A DNA stretch of 64,000 nt. Source: Hyposmocoma kahamanoa. Its lineage: Eukaryota; Arthropoda; Insecta; Lepidoptera; Cosmopterigidae. The notes beneath the pieces were generated by a model. It made no database searches. It had not been told where the DNA came from and saw only the letters and a list, made by a program, of their open reading frames with translations. Positions 21,641 to 32,600 of this stretch are shown piece after piece. Position 1 is the first letter of the stretch; each line of letters starts with the position of its first letter. The position numbers and the translations under genes were made by a program. The stretch lies in NCBI RefSeq assembly GCF_003589595.1, contig NW_020653900.1, positions 3,857,616-3,921,615 on the forward strand. Reading direction: 5' to 3'.

Positions 21641-23013
21641 TCAAAAGTTATTTTTCAGCATATTTTGTGATACTTTCAATATAAACACTGGTGGTCCGGA
21701 TCAAACAATAGGACCAAGCCATCGAGATCACGTAGACACCGGAGATTTAAAAATTTATTTATTACGGTCGGGAATGCATTGTTTATATGTGACATGAACT
21801 ACATGTTCATCCAATGCAACATCTATCTTTTACCGGTAAGTATGAAGTACTCCTCAAAAATGTAATTGTCGAAACAAACCTTGCAAGAATTTAAATCCGA
21901 CGCCCGCCGCCGGTAGAAATATGCAACTGTAACTTTTAGCATATTCAAGTGAATCCCTCAAGCGCAGAGAAACTATATTTTATACAGGAATACGAAATGA
22001 ATCGAGAATTATTAGGACTGTATTGAGATATTGCACTCAAAAGAACGTTGCATTAGTATTTATGTTTCAACCATATTAATAGTTTTTTGCATTGCTTTTC
22101 TATCCGAAAGTTATCACACAAGCTCCATCTTAACAGTGCTAGCCTGTCAAACCAATATACTGTAACATCAAACACAACATTTTGAGAAAAAACCTGCAAA
22201 AATATTTTTTGGTTTTTTGTACCTGTTGAGGTCAATAACATAAAAAGACACATTAACTTGCTTTGCACATTAGATATCAAACAATTTTATCCAGCCTTTA
22301 CAATTTAGCTTTGAAATATTAAGCTATGTCTATTAATAATGATAATAGTTTTTTATTTAAAACAACATAGGTCCACTTGTTACTCTTACAGAAACCTTAG
22401 GTACTTAAATATTTATAAGTGTAATAAAATAAAATTAAAAATAAAATTAAAATTGAATGTTGAAACAAAATAACATTAAACACTGAAAATAGAAATAGGA
22501 AATAAAATCACATAAAAAAATTTAAATTGAAATAAAATAAAATAAACGTTAAAATTGAAATAAAAGAAAATAAATTAAAAAACAAAAGTAAAGTGAAAAT
22601 TGCACCCCCCGCTTATGAACATTTTAATTTAATTTAAAATTTTGTGTGGGTTGCCATACCAACAAAATGCTCAATATTAAAAAACTTGAAAAACGAAAGA
22701 GATAAAAAATATTAAAAAACGAATAAATTTATTTTCCTTGACAACAGCCGAAAGATTCTTGTTGTAATGAAATTGTAAAACACTGTTATGACACTAGCAG
22801 TGTTTTTTTTTTTTTTTATTTCACCGATAAGTCGAACACGTTCTAATTTTAACTGTTTTTAAAAGAGAATTTTGTGCTCTACCTTTTGCTATTTAAAACG
22901 GATATTTCACCATTTGTCACATAGCCGCGTTTTAGTTAATGGACGGCAGACAGAGTAAGAATACGTGGTAAAATATATTATATTGTAATAGTTAGCCTAT
23001 GTTAGTTAGTTAG
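21641..23013. other. No gene; A-rich strand-asymmetric tract
   Basis: About 22420-22600 is strongly A-rich with repeated AAAATAAAATTAAAA-type words. A T-run lies at 22805. No coding region supported. Confidence 0.4.
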
Positions 23014-23051
23014 CCTGTACCCGGCAGTGGGACTCCACTGCCGGGTACAGG
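23014..23051. repeat. Perfect 17-bp inverted repeat with a 4-nt loop
   Basis: Arm 23014-23030 (CCTGTACCCGGCAGTGG) is the exact reverse complement of 23035-23051; loop GACT. The right arm is the ordinary start of the reversed RTE-type 3' end, so the left arm looks like a folded-back copy of it. Confidence 0.9.
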
Positions 23052-23930
23052 CCACCTCTCACAATGTGAGTGAGGGCTTGTGCTTTATCCGCTCACACGA
23101 TGCGCTACCCCACCTACACGGCCCTTAAAGGATAGGATAAACCTACCGCAAAATGGCGGCTATCTGGTTTCGCAAATTAGAAAAGCATTCAGTTTAAATA
23201 CAAGTTTTTATAAATAAAAATTATTATTCTGCATTGCTAAATAAATACCCTCCGTACTACCAACAAAAACATCTCAAATAAAATGCAGCAATATACCGCA
23301 AATCCTGCACTTAAAAAGCTCTAATGAAATTTTTGGTGTACTTGGATAAATATGATAATATTCCGTTTGAGTGGTTCTAACGTTTACCATGAACTTACTC
23401 CTTAAAGTATAGTTTATAAACATTTATATTCAGGGTAAACTTAAAAAATGCTATTTACGGTATGTTTTCAATAAAGAAACACCGAAATCACCAGCCCAAA
23501 TAATATCACACACGATTGTCGTGACGTATTTTTGAAGTTGTTTATTATTTTTAAATGACAGACCCAGGCCTTAAAAACTTTATGGTTTGCTAGAGTAGTT
23601 ACCGAAATAACAATTAATATTAGTTCTTTTACCTGTTATAACTTCGATATCCGATAAATCGGTATAAAATTATCACCGGCACCTCTTGGTATGGTATGCT
23701 TCCAGGGACGTATGAATCACGCAACGCTCTGTGGCGGCATGCGTCCACGGTTGCATGTATCGCGTGAGCGGGTAGTAGCCAATGCGGATTGGGAACTTCA
23801 CCTCATTAAACTACCTTGCAGATGTGTGCAGGTTTTCTGTCGATGACTTCCTCATGGAAAAGCTCATGGTAAATTTCAAATTACATTTCGCACATAAATT
23901 CCGAAAAACCCAGCCCGGTTTCGAGCCTAC
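23035..23930 (-). mobile_element. RTE-type LINE 3' end, interrupted by DNA-L copy 2
   Basis: 23035-23088 (CACTGCCGGGTACAGGCC, ATGTGAGTGAGGGCTTG) and 23772-23930 (CCAATGCGGATTGGGAACTT, TGTGCAGGTTTTCT, CATGGAAAAGCTCATGGTAA) are two halves of one reversed 3' end. The uninterrupted layout is seen at 54827-55060. DNA-L fills the gap, so it is the younger insertion. Confidence 0.75.
23089..23771 (-). mobile_element. DNA-L copy 2 (inverted relative to copy 1), nested in an RTE end
   Basis: It starts CCGCTCACACGATGCGC and ends GTATCGCGTGAGCGG; the reverse complement of the end is CCGCTCACGCGATAC. The length is 683 bp. The body is a close match to copy 1, with the segment around GCCACAGAGCGTTGCGTGAT present only here. 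The same terminal sequence in both copies defines the ends. No coding capacity. Confidence 0.82.
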
Positions 23931-23936
23931 AATCCG

Positions 23937-24100
23937 CCTGACATCCAGCCGCCCGGTGACCTGGCTTGTCGCACCGGTAGCACAAATTACTCCGGCCCGA
24001 GTTCACTGGACAGCGACGACGTGGCCGATGCCCATGCAGCGATAGCACCGAATGGGCAACGGCTCAAGCACTCTGACGTGTGAGGCCAGGCGGTCTGCCA
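23937..24100 (-). pseudogene. Gag-like zinc-knuckle fragment of an R1-type LINE ORF1
   Basis: Read on the minus strand, one frame gives VRVLEPLPIRCYRCMGIGHV. After a one-base shift the next gives LCYRCDKPGHRAAGC. The second is a complete CX2CX4HX4C zinc knuckle; the first has lost its final Cys through the shift. Tandem knuckles preceded by RC(Y/F)RC are typical of R1/TRAS-class ORF1. It lies directly after the RTE 3' end, and no RT is attached. Confidence 0.7.
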
Positions 24101-24965
24101 ATAAAAAAAAGCACTTAAAATGTTATGTACGAATAAGTAAGCTTTTAAATTTCCGACCAGTTCAATTCAATTCTGCGTCGATAAATTGTTTGCCTGATCT
24201 CATACTAGAGAATTCCCTACTGCACTTCATCTTCTTCAAATAGTATCGTTGGCATATACTATATTATTGTGGCCCATACAGCCGTACCGACCGCGTCGCT
24301 AGGTTCCACCATGAAACCTCAAGCGTGCAGATGTTAGGGCACGAAGGTCTCGATACCGTCGTTTAAATCACACCGCACAAACAATCCAGGTTAGACCGCT
24401 ATTCGAGAAAGCTGTCGTAATATATACATATATTGCACCTTCGTAACAGTAAATTTTTAGGTATAATAAATAAATAATAAAATAAATTCATTACTTCCTA
24501 TTAAATACTGTTTATTAAATGACAAAACGAATAATAAATAAAAAATAACGTACGAAATTAGAAAAAAATGTATCGTTTGTGACTTCAGACTGATTTCCGT
24601 TGTTATTGACGCCAGTTAATAATGCAAATATGATTGTTGCCACGTTTCTTTTTTTAAATCTATTTCATAAGTTTCGCAAAAATTTACTTTTCGAATTTCG
24701 TAACTTTATTAATAATGTTACGATATGATCACGTCGCAATATCATCGCCCCGAGCGACTTGTTACTAGGAGGAAAGGTTGATGTGGGGTAATAGCCCTAA
24801 GGCTAAATATAATTAAAGATGGTTATTGCAAACTCTTTGATATTGAATATTTACGTTTCAATTTTGTTCGTTCCTCTGTCACTATTGTTATAATATTAAT
24901 AATAATAATAAATTTTAGACAACATCACATAAGTTGGTCTGATCCCAAAGTAAGTAAGTTTTTAG
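24101..24965. other. No gene recognised
   Basis: AT-rich sequence, with a slightly GC-richer part at 24270-24400 that matches nothing else I can see. Confidence 0.35.
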
Positions 24966-25222
24966 TAGCAGAGAGCTCCTTACCTATTTCTGCCTGCTTG
25001 GCGGCATTACTGTGTTCCTGTTTTGAAGGGTAAGGGTGCTAGTGAAATTACAAGCACTTGGGACTTGTCAACTTATGTCTCAGAGTGACGGGCGTAGTGG
25101 TAGTGCCCCTCAGATCTTTGCAATTTTAAGCTCAGAGCGGCACTGTAACTGTCATGGACAGGCGTGTAGCTTACCATCAGGCGCACGACTTGTTCGTCCC
25201 GTCAATTGATGTTATAAAAAAT
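24966..25222 (+). repeat. Rep-A copy, nearly complete
   Basis: Sense-oriented from GTAGCAGAGAGCTCC to TCCCGTCAATTGATGTTATA followed by A-rich sequence. A reference copy for the A-tail end of the family. SINE-3 in reverse starts within a few bases of its end. Confidence 0.88.
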
Positions 25223-25440
25223 AAATTAAAAAAAGAGTTGCTAAAGCACTTCTGTTATGGAATTCGGGAACAACGACGCTACCACAAACACCTAGACCCG
25301 AGACAATATAGAAAAGTTAGTTTTCTATACTGACCCGGCCGGGAATCGAATTCGGGACCTCAAACTGGGACCTCATATCCCTGAAAATCGGGGTGCAAGG
25401 CACTCGAATACGGCCGCCCTTTTGTAATAATAACACCAAC
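25223..25440 (-). mobile_element. SINE-3 copy (tRNA-like head), minus strand
   Basis: The reverse complement has a head GGCGGCCGTATTCGAGTGCC, a B-box-like ATTCGATTCCCGG, then TTTTCTATATTGTCTCGGGT, TGTTTGTGGT and AATTCCATAACAGAAGTGCT, ending in an A/T-rich tail. The body is shared with 38757-38990. Confidence 0.75.
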
Positions 25441-25514
25441 AATGATAACTACGACAATTAGTTGACTTCATACCAGGAATTTCCCTGTGCTATATGAGTA
25501 CCAAAAAGCTGTGG

Positions 25515-25770
25515 TTTGACCTACAGCCTCTCCAGCAGAGGTCGTGGATTCGAATCTGGGCTCACATCTTTGAGTTTTTCGGAATTTATATGGGAAATTT
25601 AATTTAAAATACATCATGAGCTTTTTGATGAAGGAAAACATCGTGAAAAACAGGACGTCGAAGAAGTATTCATCACCTTCGGAAAACGTGTGAAGTCTTC
25701 AATCCTCATTGGGCCTGTGTGGCGGACTATGGGTTAAAAAACTCAGGCGAGTGTTTTAGCCCATCATCAG
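25515..25770 (+). mobile_element. RTE-type LINE/SINE 3' end, plus strand
   Basis: TCGTGGATTCGAATCTGGGC (B-box-like), TTTGAGTTTTTCGGAATTTA, CATCATGAGCTTTTTGATGA and GTGAAGTCTTCAATCCTCAT form the usual order of this family in the forward direction. The final CAGCAGTGGGA-type end is not preserved. Confidence 0.65.
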
Positions 25771-26022
25771 TTAACCGTAGATCTTTGATTCCACTGATGA
25801 AATGGTACGAATCTTTCACATATATAGCAGCGTTCCCTCTAAATGGTGACAGTACCTTTGCCATGTGTCGAGCAAGTTTGTAGATTGGTGTGTCAATCTG
25901 GCTAACTATATATAATATATACTATATATAACTATAATAACTATATATAATATTGTAAAGTGTACTAATTGTAACCTATTGGTCAAAGAGCTTTTAGCAT
26001 TTATTCAAAATAAGGCGGACGT

Positions 26023-27180
26023 CATGGACGACGAATCTCTTATTCGGATCTGTCGCGATAGTTTATCCGTAGAAGAAGTATTACTGTCTAAACGGCTTTT
26101 ATTTGAATCTGTGCCAAACTTAAAGCGTATTAATCACAGGAATAGGAAAAAAAAATTGCGAGGTATTGAGGATATAATATGTATACTTAAGCAGACGGAC
26201 CCAGAGCTGGTACACACGTTTGTAGCTCGCGATCTCCAAAAATTGCCACCAGTAACTTTCGACCACGTCGACGTGTCCAAATTATTAAAAGACATAGTAT
26301 TACTACAGGCACAGGTGAAGCTTATTCAAAAAGAGTGTGTAATTTCGCACCAATTGTTGGAACTCAAGTGTGAAATTGAAACACTCAAGCGAGCATCGAT
26401 TGGCAATAACCGATTTGATTTTGTTAATACGCAAAGAGAGACAGCCTTCCGAAAGGGGGATGTGAACACTTATGAAAGTGGTTCAATGGCTTTACAACAT
26501 TCCTCTGAGGCTAGTCTTAAGACATACAAAATATTGCTAACATTTTTTCTCCAAAATGTGAGAAAACAGTGCCTACCCGCAAGTCCGTCTAACATAATAA
26601 CTCGTTGCACTCGAAGCTGGCGCATGAACCACGCGATAGCGTTAGCGCGGTTTCTTTCTCACCAGATACGGATTCGCGCGCGTTGCGTGGGAGAGCGATG
26701 GCGGGCAGTCATAGCGTGAGTTACGATCGAGTTTGCGCTAAGAAAACAATGGCAGAGGCTCTAATAGCGAGTGCTCAGCGAGATCGAGTGGTAGGGGCTA
26801 ACCCATGGAAGAAACTTACCTATAAGAAACGTAAAAATAAAGTCCTTTTCGGTACGACTGAAAAAGCAAACGTGAGGCCAGAAGGAAAATTCATGGCGGC
26901 GACAATAAAACTGCCTATTTTTATCTCCAATGTATCAAAGAACACGACAGAAGTGACATAATCGCGTACATTAAGGAACACACAACGGAGGAAGTTACCT
27001 TGTTCAAAAACAGCAGGCAAATTGAAACAAGATATTTAAAATGTTTTGTATCGGAGAGTAAGTTAGCATTCATCAATCATATTTTCAGAATAATCCTAAA
27101 ACATGATTTCTGGCTAGATGGAATTACGTCTAGGCGCTTTGTGTACGATGGATATAAAACTCAGGCCACATCGAAGCAAA
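26023..27180 (+). pseudogene. Decayed LINE ORF1-like gene, plus strand
   Basis: From an ATG at 26023 the frame reads DDESLIRICRDSLSVEEVLL, then GIEDIICILKQTDPELVHTF, LQKLPPVTFDHVDVSKLLKD and a coiled-coil-like QAQVKLIQKECVISHQLLEL. After about 26600 it shifts frame (MAEALIASAQRDRV, with basic KKLTYKKRKNK), then gives KLPIFISNVSKNTTEV. A further shift gives AYIKEHTTEEVTLFKNSRQI, then HDFWLDGITSRRFV near 27130. The upstream reading frame stays open to about 25979 but without an ATG. It is the same protein family as 10380-11464, here better preserved in the N-terminal half. Probably a nucleic-acid-binding ORF1; non-functional through frameshifts. No RT follows, so it is truncated or separated from its ORF2. 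Confidence 0.75.
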
Positions 27181-27756
27181 CAAAATAAAAAATATATGGG
27201 TCTTATACATAAACACTTCGATTACACAGGCAAATCCGCAGTTGATGAAAAGTGAGTAAAATTCAACATTCGGCCTCTAATTTGCCAAAGTCATTATTTC
27301 ATAGGTAAGCATATTACACTTGAAATCGTCATACTGTTTAAACTCTACCGCTCATTCGTAAGTAAATATACATTTGAATATATTTAACATTTACAATACT
27401 TATTGCAAACATCTTAGATTGAGACTACAACGGGTCACTACCACAGATTTTTGTCATCCAAGTATGCAGAAGTTGTAGTTTAAAGTTTTTGTTTCACAAT
27501 AGTTTTAAACCTCGTAAATGGCAAATTTTGATTATCAATCGGAATCTTATTATAGAAGCGTATACATTGCCCCTTAAATAAATTTGAGAATTTATGAAGA
27601 CGACTGTCAAGAACAACTAGTTTATTTTTATTTCTTGTATTAATATCCGTCATTTTTTTTCCATAAAAAAATAATATTTTGTTTTATATAAGTAACTTTT
27701 TCATAAATGTACTATGACTGCCACATTAAGAGAGGGAATATTGCCTTTAAAATTTA
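27181..27756. other. No gene recognised
   Basis: AT-rich; nothing seen. Confidence 0.35.
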
Positions 27757-27922
27757 TTGGGACCATTCTTTTTGGATTTTGGAGGATATAAGTACTGACT
27801 TGCGTACAAAAAAATAAAGAATCATAGAAATCGATTCATAAATGTCGGAGTAATCACGTAACATACACACGAAAAAAAAACAGTCAAATTGAGAAGATCC
27901 TCCTTTTTTGAAGTCTGTTATA
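27757..27922 (+). repeat. Rep-B copy
   Basis: ATTGGGACCATTC, AGAATCATAGAAATCGATTC, GGAGTAATCACGTAACATAC and CCTCCTTTTTTGAAGTCTG follow the Rep-B 3' order. Confidence 0.75.
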
Positions 27923-28956
27923 AATTACCCTGTATTATGTACCATCACTTTTCTTTATTACCACAACAACAAAAAAACGTTGGAGATCATCTCATATTTT
28001 CGCTGTCGTAGAATCTTGTTTAGAATAACTTAAAAAACTGGTTTAAATAGACCTTTCACGTTGCCGCTTCAGATAGGGGAATGCTGACGTGGCCTCGATC
28101 ACATTATACGGATTTATACCCGCAAACGGCGATTACGTCACTTCATTTCGGTATCGACTTTGCATAATACTGTTAGCATTGTGCCACTGGGTTTTGATTC
28201 GAGGTTTACTTTTTAAATCGTTCTGCCTGATAGGTACCCTACTGGTGCTGCCATTTTAAATATTAAGAGAGGACAGGCAGCCCAAAATGAAGATGCTAAG
28301 GAAATAAACGTTCTACATAATCCCCTCAACAAAGGAAAGTCGAGCAGGGTAAGCTTGTTTTGTGGCAATAAATAAATAAATAATTCAGTTTTTATTATAT
28401 ACTAATCGAGTTTTTAGGTTTTCGCGATTGTTATACCGAGCAAATGACACATTTTTTTCATGGCTGCATCAGTAGAGAGGGTTATGTTTTTCGAGTGCAT
28501 GTATGTCCATTTCTTTTTCACGCTGTACAGCCTAAACGGTTTGATGGATTTTGACACATGATGTATCTTTAGATTCGTTTTGATTGTGGGTGTATCATAG
28601 GTTATAAACATTTTCTCAAAATAAAGTGGTTGGTAGTTTCATGTTTTTGGTGTTAATATCTTACGCTGGCTAAACCAAAACAGATATATCAAACTATATT
28701 ATTATATATTATATGAATAACTAAATACATACAACACAAAGAAATATATAATATAGAAGCAGAATATAATAACAATCGCGAAAATTAAGATTTAGCTCTT
28801 TATAATGAAGCGTAAAACGGTCCATTAAATTATAAAGGATAATGTAGTTGCTTGCGAGAGTCCGCTGGATGCAAGCAGCACAAGACAGGTCGTTGTGGCG
28901 TTCTTTGGTATAGGCCTCCATGTTCAGCAGCAGTGAATCTATCTTCATGCTATCGT
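27923..28956. other. No gene recognised
   Basis: 28480-28610 has the layout of common lepidopteran repeats (CACGCTGTACAGCCTAAACG, TTTGATGGATTTTGACACAT). The remainder is AT-rich with short random frames. Confidence 0.35.
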
Positions 28957-29099
28957 CATTCGCGCAAATGAACTATCGCGCATTCAAACTTTCGCGCAAC
29001 TGACCATTCGCGCAAATGATCTATCGCGCATTTAAGCTTCGCGCAACTGACCATTCGTACAAATGAATTATCGCACATTTAATCTTTCGCGCAACCGTC
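28957..29099. repeat. Minisatellite: three diverged units of about 48 bp
   Basis: Units at 28957-29004, 29005-29051 and 29052-29099 share CATTCGCGCAAATGA, TATCGCGCATT and TTTCGCGCAACTGAC. A degenerate partial unit may follow (TCATTCGCGTAATCGG). The CG-containing words stand out from the AT-rich surroundings. Confidence 0.9.
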
Positions 29100-29157
29100 T
29101 TCACACTATAATCATTCGCGTAATCGGCATTCGTACTCACGTAGTAAAACAACGCTA

Positions 29158-29760
29158 TCTTAAATTATTCGTTATCAACAATCATCAAAATATGCAAACA
29201 AACCGGCAATCTAAAGTAACCAAAGCAAAATTTGGCAAGACTTATGAATAAACTACTTAAATAAGTCTAATTACATGAAACATTTGGGCTATTGTATGAT
29301 TTATAGACAAAAAAATAACACAATGTGTAATGTAAGTGTAGTGCAATGTAACGTTCGGTTGATTTTCCCTTTTTCTAATGCCGCATCCCTTAGTGCTGCA
29401 GCGACACATTTTTATCAATAGCTAAATTATACTCACTGTCAATATTTTTGTCCATTTAATTACAATTCATGCGAATAATTCAATAAAACATTGGTTTTGA
29501 CATTTGATGTACTTCCTTTTGACAACCGTCTCCGTACTCCAAAAATGGTGAAGTGGACACAGTTGGCATTTAAGATGACGTTACGTATTTTCGATTCCCG
29601 TATTTGGCACATACTACTCTTTTGGGTTACAACGGCACGCAGTAGTTGAACAAAGACAATAACATGTTTGTGTTTTCAACGTCGAAATGCATCATATACA
29701 TATAACGTCTGATTTATATGTCAATATAACATGTCCTTTAGTTTCGATAGTCTACGGTGA
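29158..29760 (+). repeat. Direct duplication, left copy
   Basis: It aligns in the same orientation with 31571-32154 over about 600 bp. Shared blocks include CGTTATCAACAATCATCAAA, GTCTAATTACATGA, TTGGGCTATTGTA, GCTGCAGCGA, GATGTACTTC and TACTCCAAAAATGG. Divergence is substantial and small indels are frequent. Confidence 0.88.
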
Positions 29761-29943
29761 TTTATTTTTAATTTTTTTCCATCCAGTAAGGTGTGACATT
29801 ACATTCGAATTAGAAACTTCATCGCGAATTTTTAGTAACTCTCCGCATCTCCGCCCCCATGTGTATCGCAAGTTTTCATACTGACGTTATTGGTGTCCGG
29901 CCGCATATAAAAAGGAGAAGCAGTGTTAATGAGCCCTTTGATG

Positions 29944-30382
29944 CCTCCTCTACACAATGGCCCATCGTGATGGTCCTTTTTGATGGCACATCGTATAAAG
30001 GACGTAGTAGCGTAGTGGCAACCACGATGGCCTGTGATTGTTTTGTTGTCGCTTTTCGGTGCGCATATCAAAGGATAGTGGCGCGTATATTGGCGCTCTC
30101 TCCAAACGATGATCCATTATTCAGTTTTTTATTAAAAAAACTTACAAACCATGTTCTGTTACGGTGGGTCCATCACCTTCTTTTACGCCATTTTTTTAAT
30201 TGTTCTGGTACTCACTTATAATATTTGTACGTAGTAAATAAATAAATTGCCGTCGTTGCAATTGACTCCACGTCCATCTTCGCGCTCGACAATCCGACGA
30301 ATGAACACAGCCATCGTGTAGATGACGCCACGACAATGACGGCCACTACGTGACATCGAGATGGCCCATCATGTGGAGGGGG
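29944..30382. mobile_element. Possible MITE with imperfect inverted ends
   Basis: Left CCTCCTCTACACAATGG and the reverse complement of the right end, CCCCCTCCACATGATGG, match at about 22 of 29 positions over the extended arm. ATGGCCCATCGTGATGG-type words recur inside. No clear target duplication. Confidence 0.35.
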
Positions 30383-30532
30383 CATGACGTTCTGGATCTA
30401 AAGGGTGGTAGTACGATTTCCCTTCTCTTTACTCTGTGTGCTCACTTATCCCGCAGCTCTCCACGAGCTATCGAAGGAATTTTTTTTCTTATAGCGTCAC
30501 CAATGATGTTTTACCACTACGTAATTTTTTTT

Positions 30533-30658
30533 TAATAATACTCCACTAGTTTGTTAGGATCGAATAATACAAAGGAAAATTTCTTCGATCCGGTTGGATT
30601 CGAACCAGCACCTTCAGGCAATCCGTGCCAGATGCTCCGCCAATTAACCCACGGAACG
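30533..30658 (-). mobile_element. SINE-2 copy (tRNA-like head), minus strand
   Basis: The reverse complement reads TTCGTTCCGTGGGTTAATTG, CTGGCACGGATTGCCTGAAG, GGTTCGAATCC and AACCGGATCGAAG, followed by TATTATTCGATC and AACAAACTAGTGGAGT. The head carries both an A-like and a B box. Other copies lie at 33667 and 35453. Confidence 0.8.
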
Positions 30659-30659
30659 A

Positions 30660-31570
30660 ACCAACAGGCCTTGTTAATTTTTCTATGTACTGCAGATCTT
30701 TGTTTTTGGTTTTTAACGAATTTTTTGCAATAGGAAAGCGACAAATTTATTTCTTCACTCACCGAAGTACGTTTACAGCTACCATCGCTGACTAGAGATT
30801 TATTTATTTATTTATTTATTTATACATTTTAGGCAAATTCACGAACAAATAATAAAATTGTTAGTATACATAAATAAGAGTAATCCAATGTCATTTACTA
30901 ATTACCACCAACATGAAACAATTTAGAGTCCTTCTTTTGCCAAAAAGAGATTTTAAGAAAAAAAAAATCAAAAATAATAGACAAACAAAAACCACTGTAA
31001 TCATCGCTTAGGGGATGGAAAAAAATAAAGGAAAGGCGCTGCCTTATCTATGGAATAAACGTCCATACCTAAACCAAAGATGTTCACCACAGATGGCGGA
31101 TTTAATGTTATACCTTAATCACAGATAAGTCAATATCGACATGCAAATGTATGGCTTTAATGTTGAAACTGTTGTTACAGTGTTTTATGTTTGCAAATTT
31201 TTGTACTTTACTGTAATCAAAGTATGATTAATAGAGGGCTATTTTTTACTAGGCAAGTAATGAGCCATTTTAATCAAAATTAAATATAAAGTTATTTACC
31301 AATAAATGTAACGATGGAATTGCATTATCATGTAATCTAGTCACATTCAAAGTTCTATTTAAATTTGAGTGGAGCAATCAAACGAAGATGGTATTTGATC
31401 CAATGTTTATGTTCGGCAGTCCTATAATTTCCAACAATTCTTTCTTTCTTTTTTCATTTGTAGGTAAACTTTAAAAATAATAATAAAAAAATAATAAAAA
31501 GCTCGTAGTGAATTTTTTCAATAACAGAATATCGATAATATGTCTGCTTACAAGAACAACATTATCTCAA
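30660..31570. other. No gene; tetranucleotide repeat
   Basis: A TTTA microsatellite lies at 30798-30824. The rest is AT-rich with no recognisable coding region. Confidence 0.4.
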
Positions 31571-32154
31571 AATAGTCGTTATCAACAATCATCAAAATAT
31601 AGTAACAAACAGGCAGTCTAAAGTATTCAAAGCAAAATTCGGCAAGACTTATAAATAAACCACTTATATGAGTCTAATTACATGAGATATTTGGGCTATT
31701 GTACGATTTACAGGCATAAAAATAACACACTGGTGTAATGTAACATTCGCTTGATTTCCGCTTTGTCTACTGCCGCACCCCTTAATGCTGCAGCGAAATT
31801 GTTCTCACTGTCAATATGTTTGTCAATTTCATTACAATTCATTGAATTCATGTGAATAATTCACTAAAACATTTGGCCAAACATTGGTCTTGACATTAGA
31901 TGTACTTCTCTTTGACAACCGGATACGGATGTCAAAGGTACTCCAAAAATGGTAAAACGAGGAAAAGTTGGCATTTAAGGTGACGTATATATTTTCGATT
32001 CCTGTGTTTGACATAAATCAATGTAGTACTGTCTCTTTAGGCTTACGACGGCACACAGTAGTTTAACAAAGACAATAAAATGTTTATGTTTTCACTTTCA
32101 ATGTCTAATTTATATATGTCAATATATACATGTCCTTTGGTTTCCATAGTCTAA
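31571..32154 (+). repeat. Direct duplication, right copy
   Basis: Counterpart of 29158-29760 in the same orientation, about 2.4 kb away. It has its own small insertion near 31885 (ATTTGGCCAAACATTGGTCT). Confidence 0.88.
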
Positions 32155-32499
32155 GAATCATCGCCAGTCCACGCACCACGTATGTATTTTGCTTACAATT
32201 GCTGCAAATGGTTTGTGCGCAGGTTTATGTGTGATATTGTACCGGGCTCGATTCCCTAGTTTTATTTTCCCTATGAGGGTACAAAATCAAACAAAGACTT
32301 ACGGTAATTTAAAATAATAATAATAAAAAAAAATATTCACGAATTAAAATTTAAATTAAAAAAAACGGTACATATATTTATTACCGGTCATGGTAACGTG
32401 TCTTAAGACTTTAGGTTTTCTGCTTCCGAGTATGGTACTCCAATTGGTAGCCGTTCAGCGGATGTTGTTTCGTCCTAATCCGGACGTAGTCAAGCTCCA

Positions 32500-32600
32500 G
32501 GTGTAAGGTAACTATTATCCCGAAGGTGACTTTCCAACCCGTAGGTAACTCTCCAACCTGAAGGTAACTAAATCCGAAGGTAACTCCTGCAACGGACAAC
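32500..32600. repeat. Short tandem array of about 16-19-bp units
   Basis: The word GAAGGTAACT recurs four to five times with spacers like TCTCCAACC (CGAAGGTGACTTTCCAACCC, GTAGGTAACTCTCCAACC, GAAGGTAACTAAATCC). Its origin is unknown. Confidence 0.65.

Noticed and set aside
18695..23771. One 5-kb element with 600-bp terminal inverted repeats
   Set aside because: Each arm has its own short inverted ends, and the right arm interrupts an RTE 3' end, so they are separate insertions.
28957..29099. CRISPR-like array
   Set aside because: Units are contiguous, diverged and without spacers, and the genome is eukaryotic; it is a minisatellite.
29832..30221. Overlapping frames on both strands (79 and 120 codons)
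   Set aside because: They fall within a possible inverted-end element and show no domain.
29158..32154. LTR retrotransposon with 600-bp LTRs
   Set aside because: No TG...CA ends, primer-binding site or gag/pol sequence is visible between the repeats; kept only as a direct duplication.
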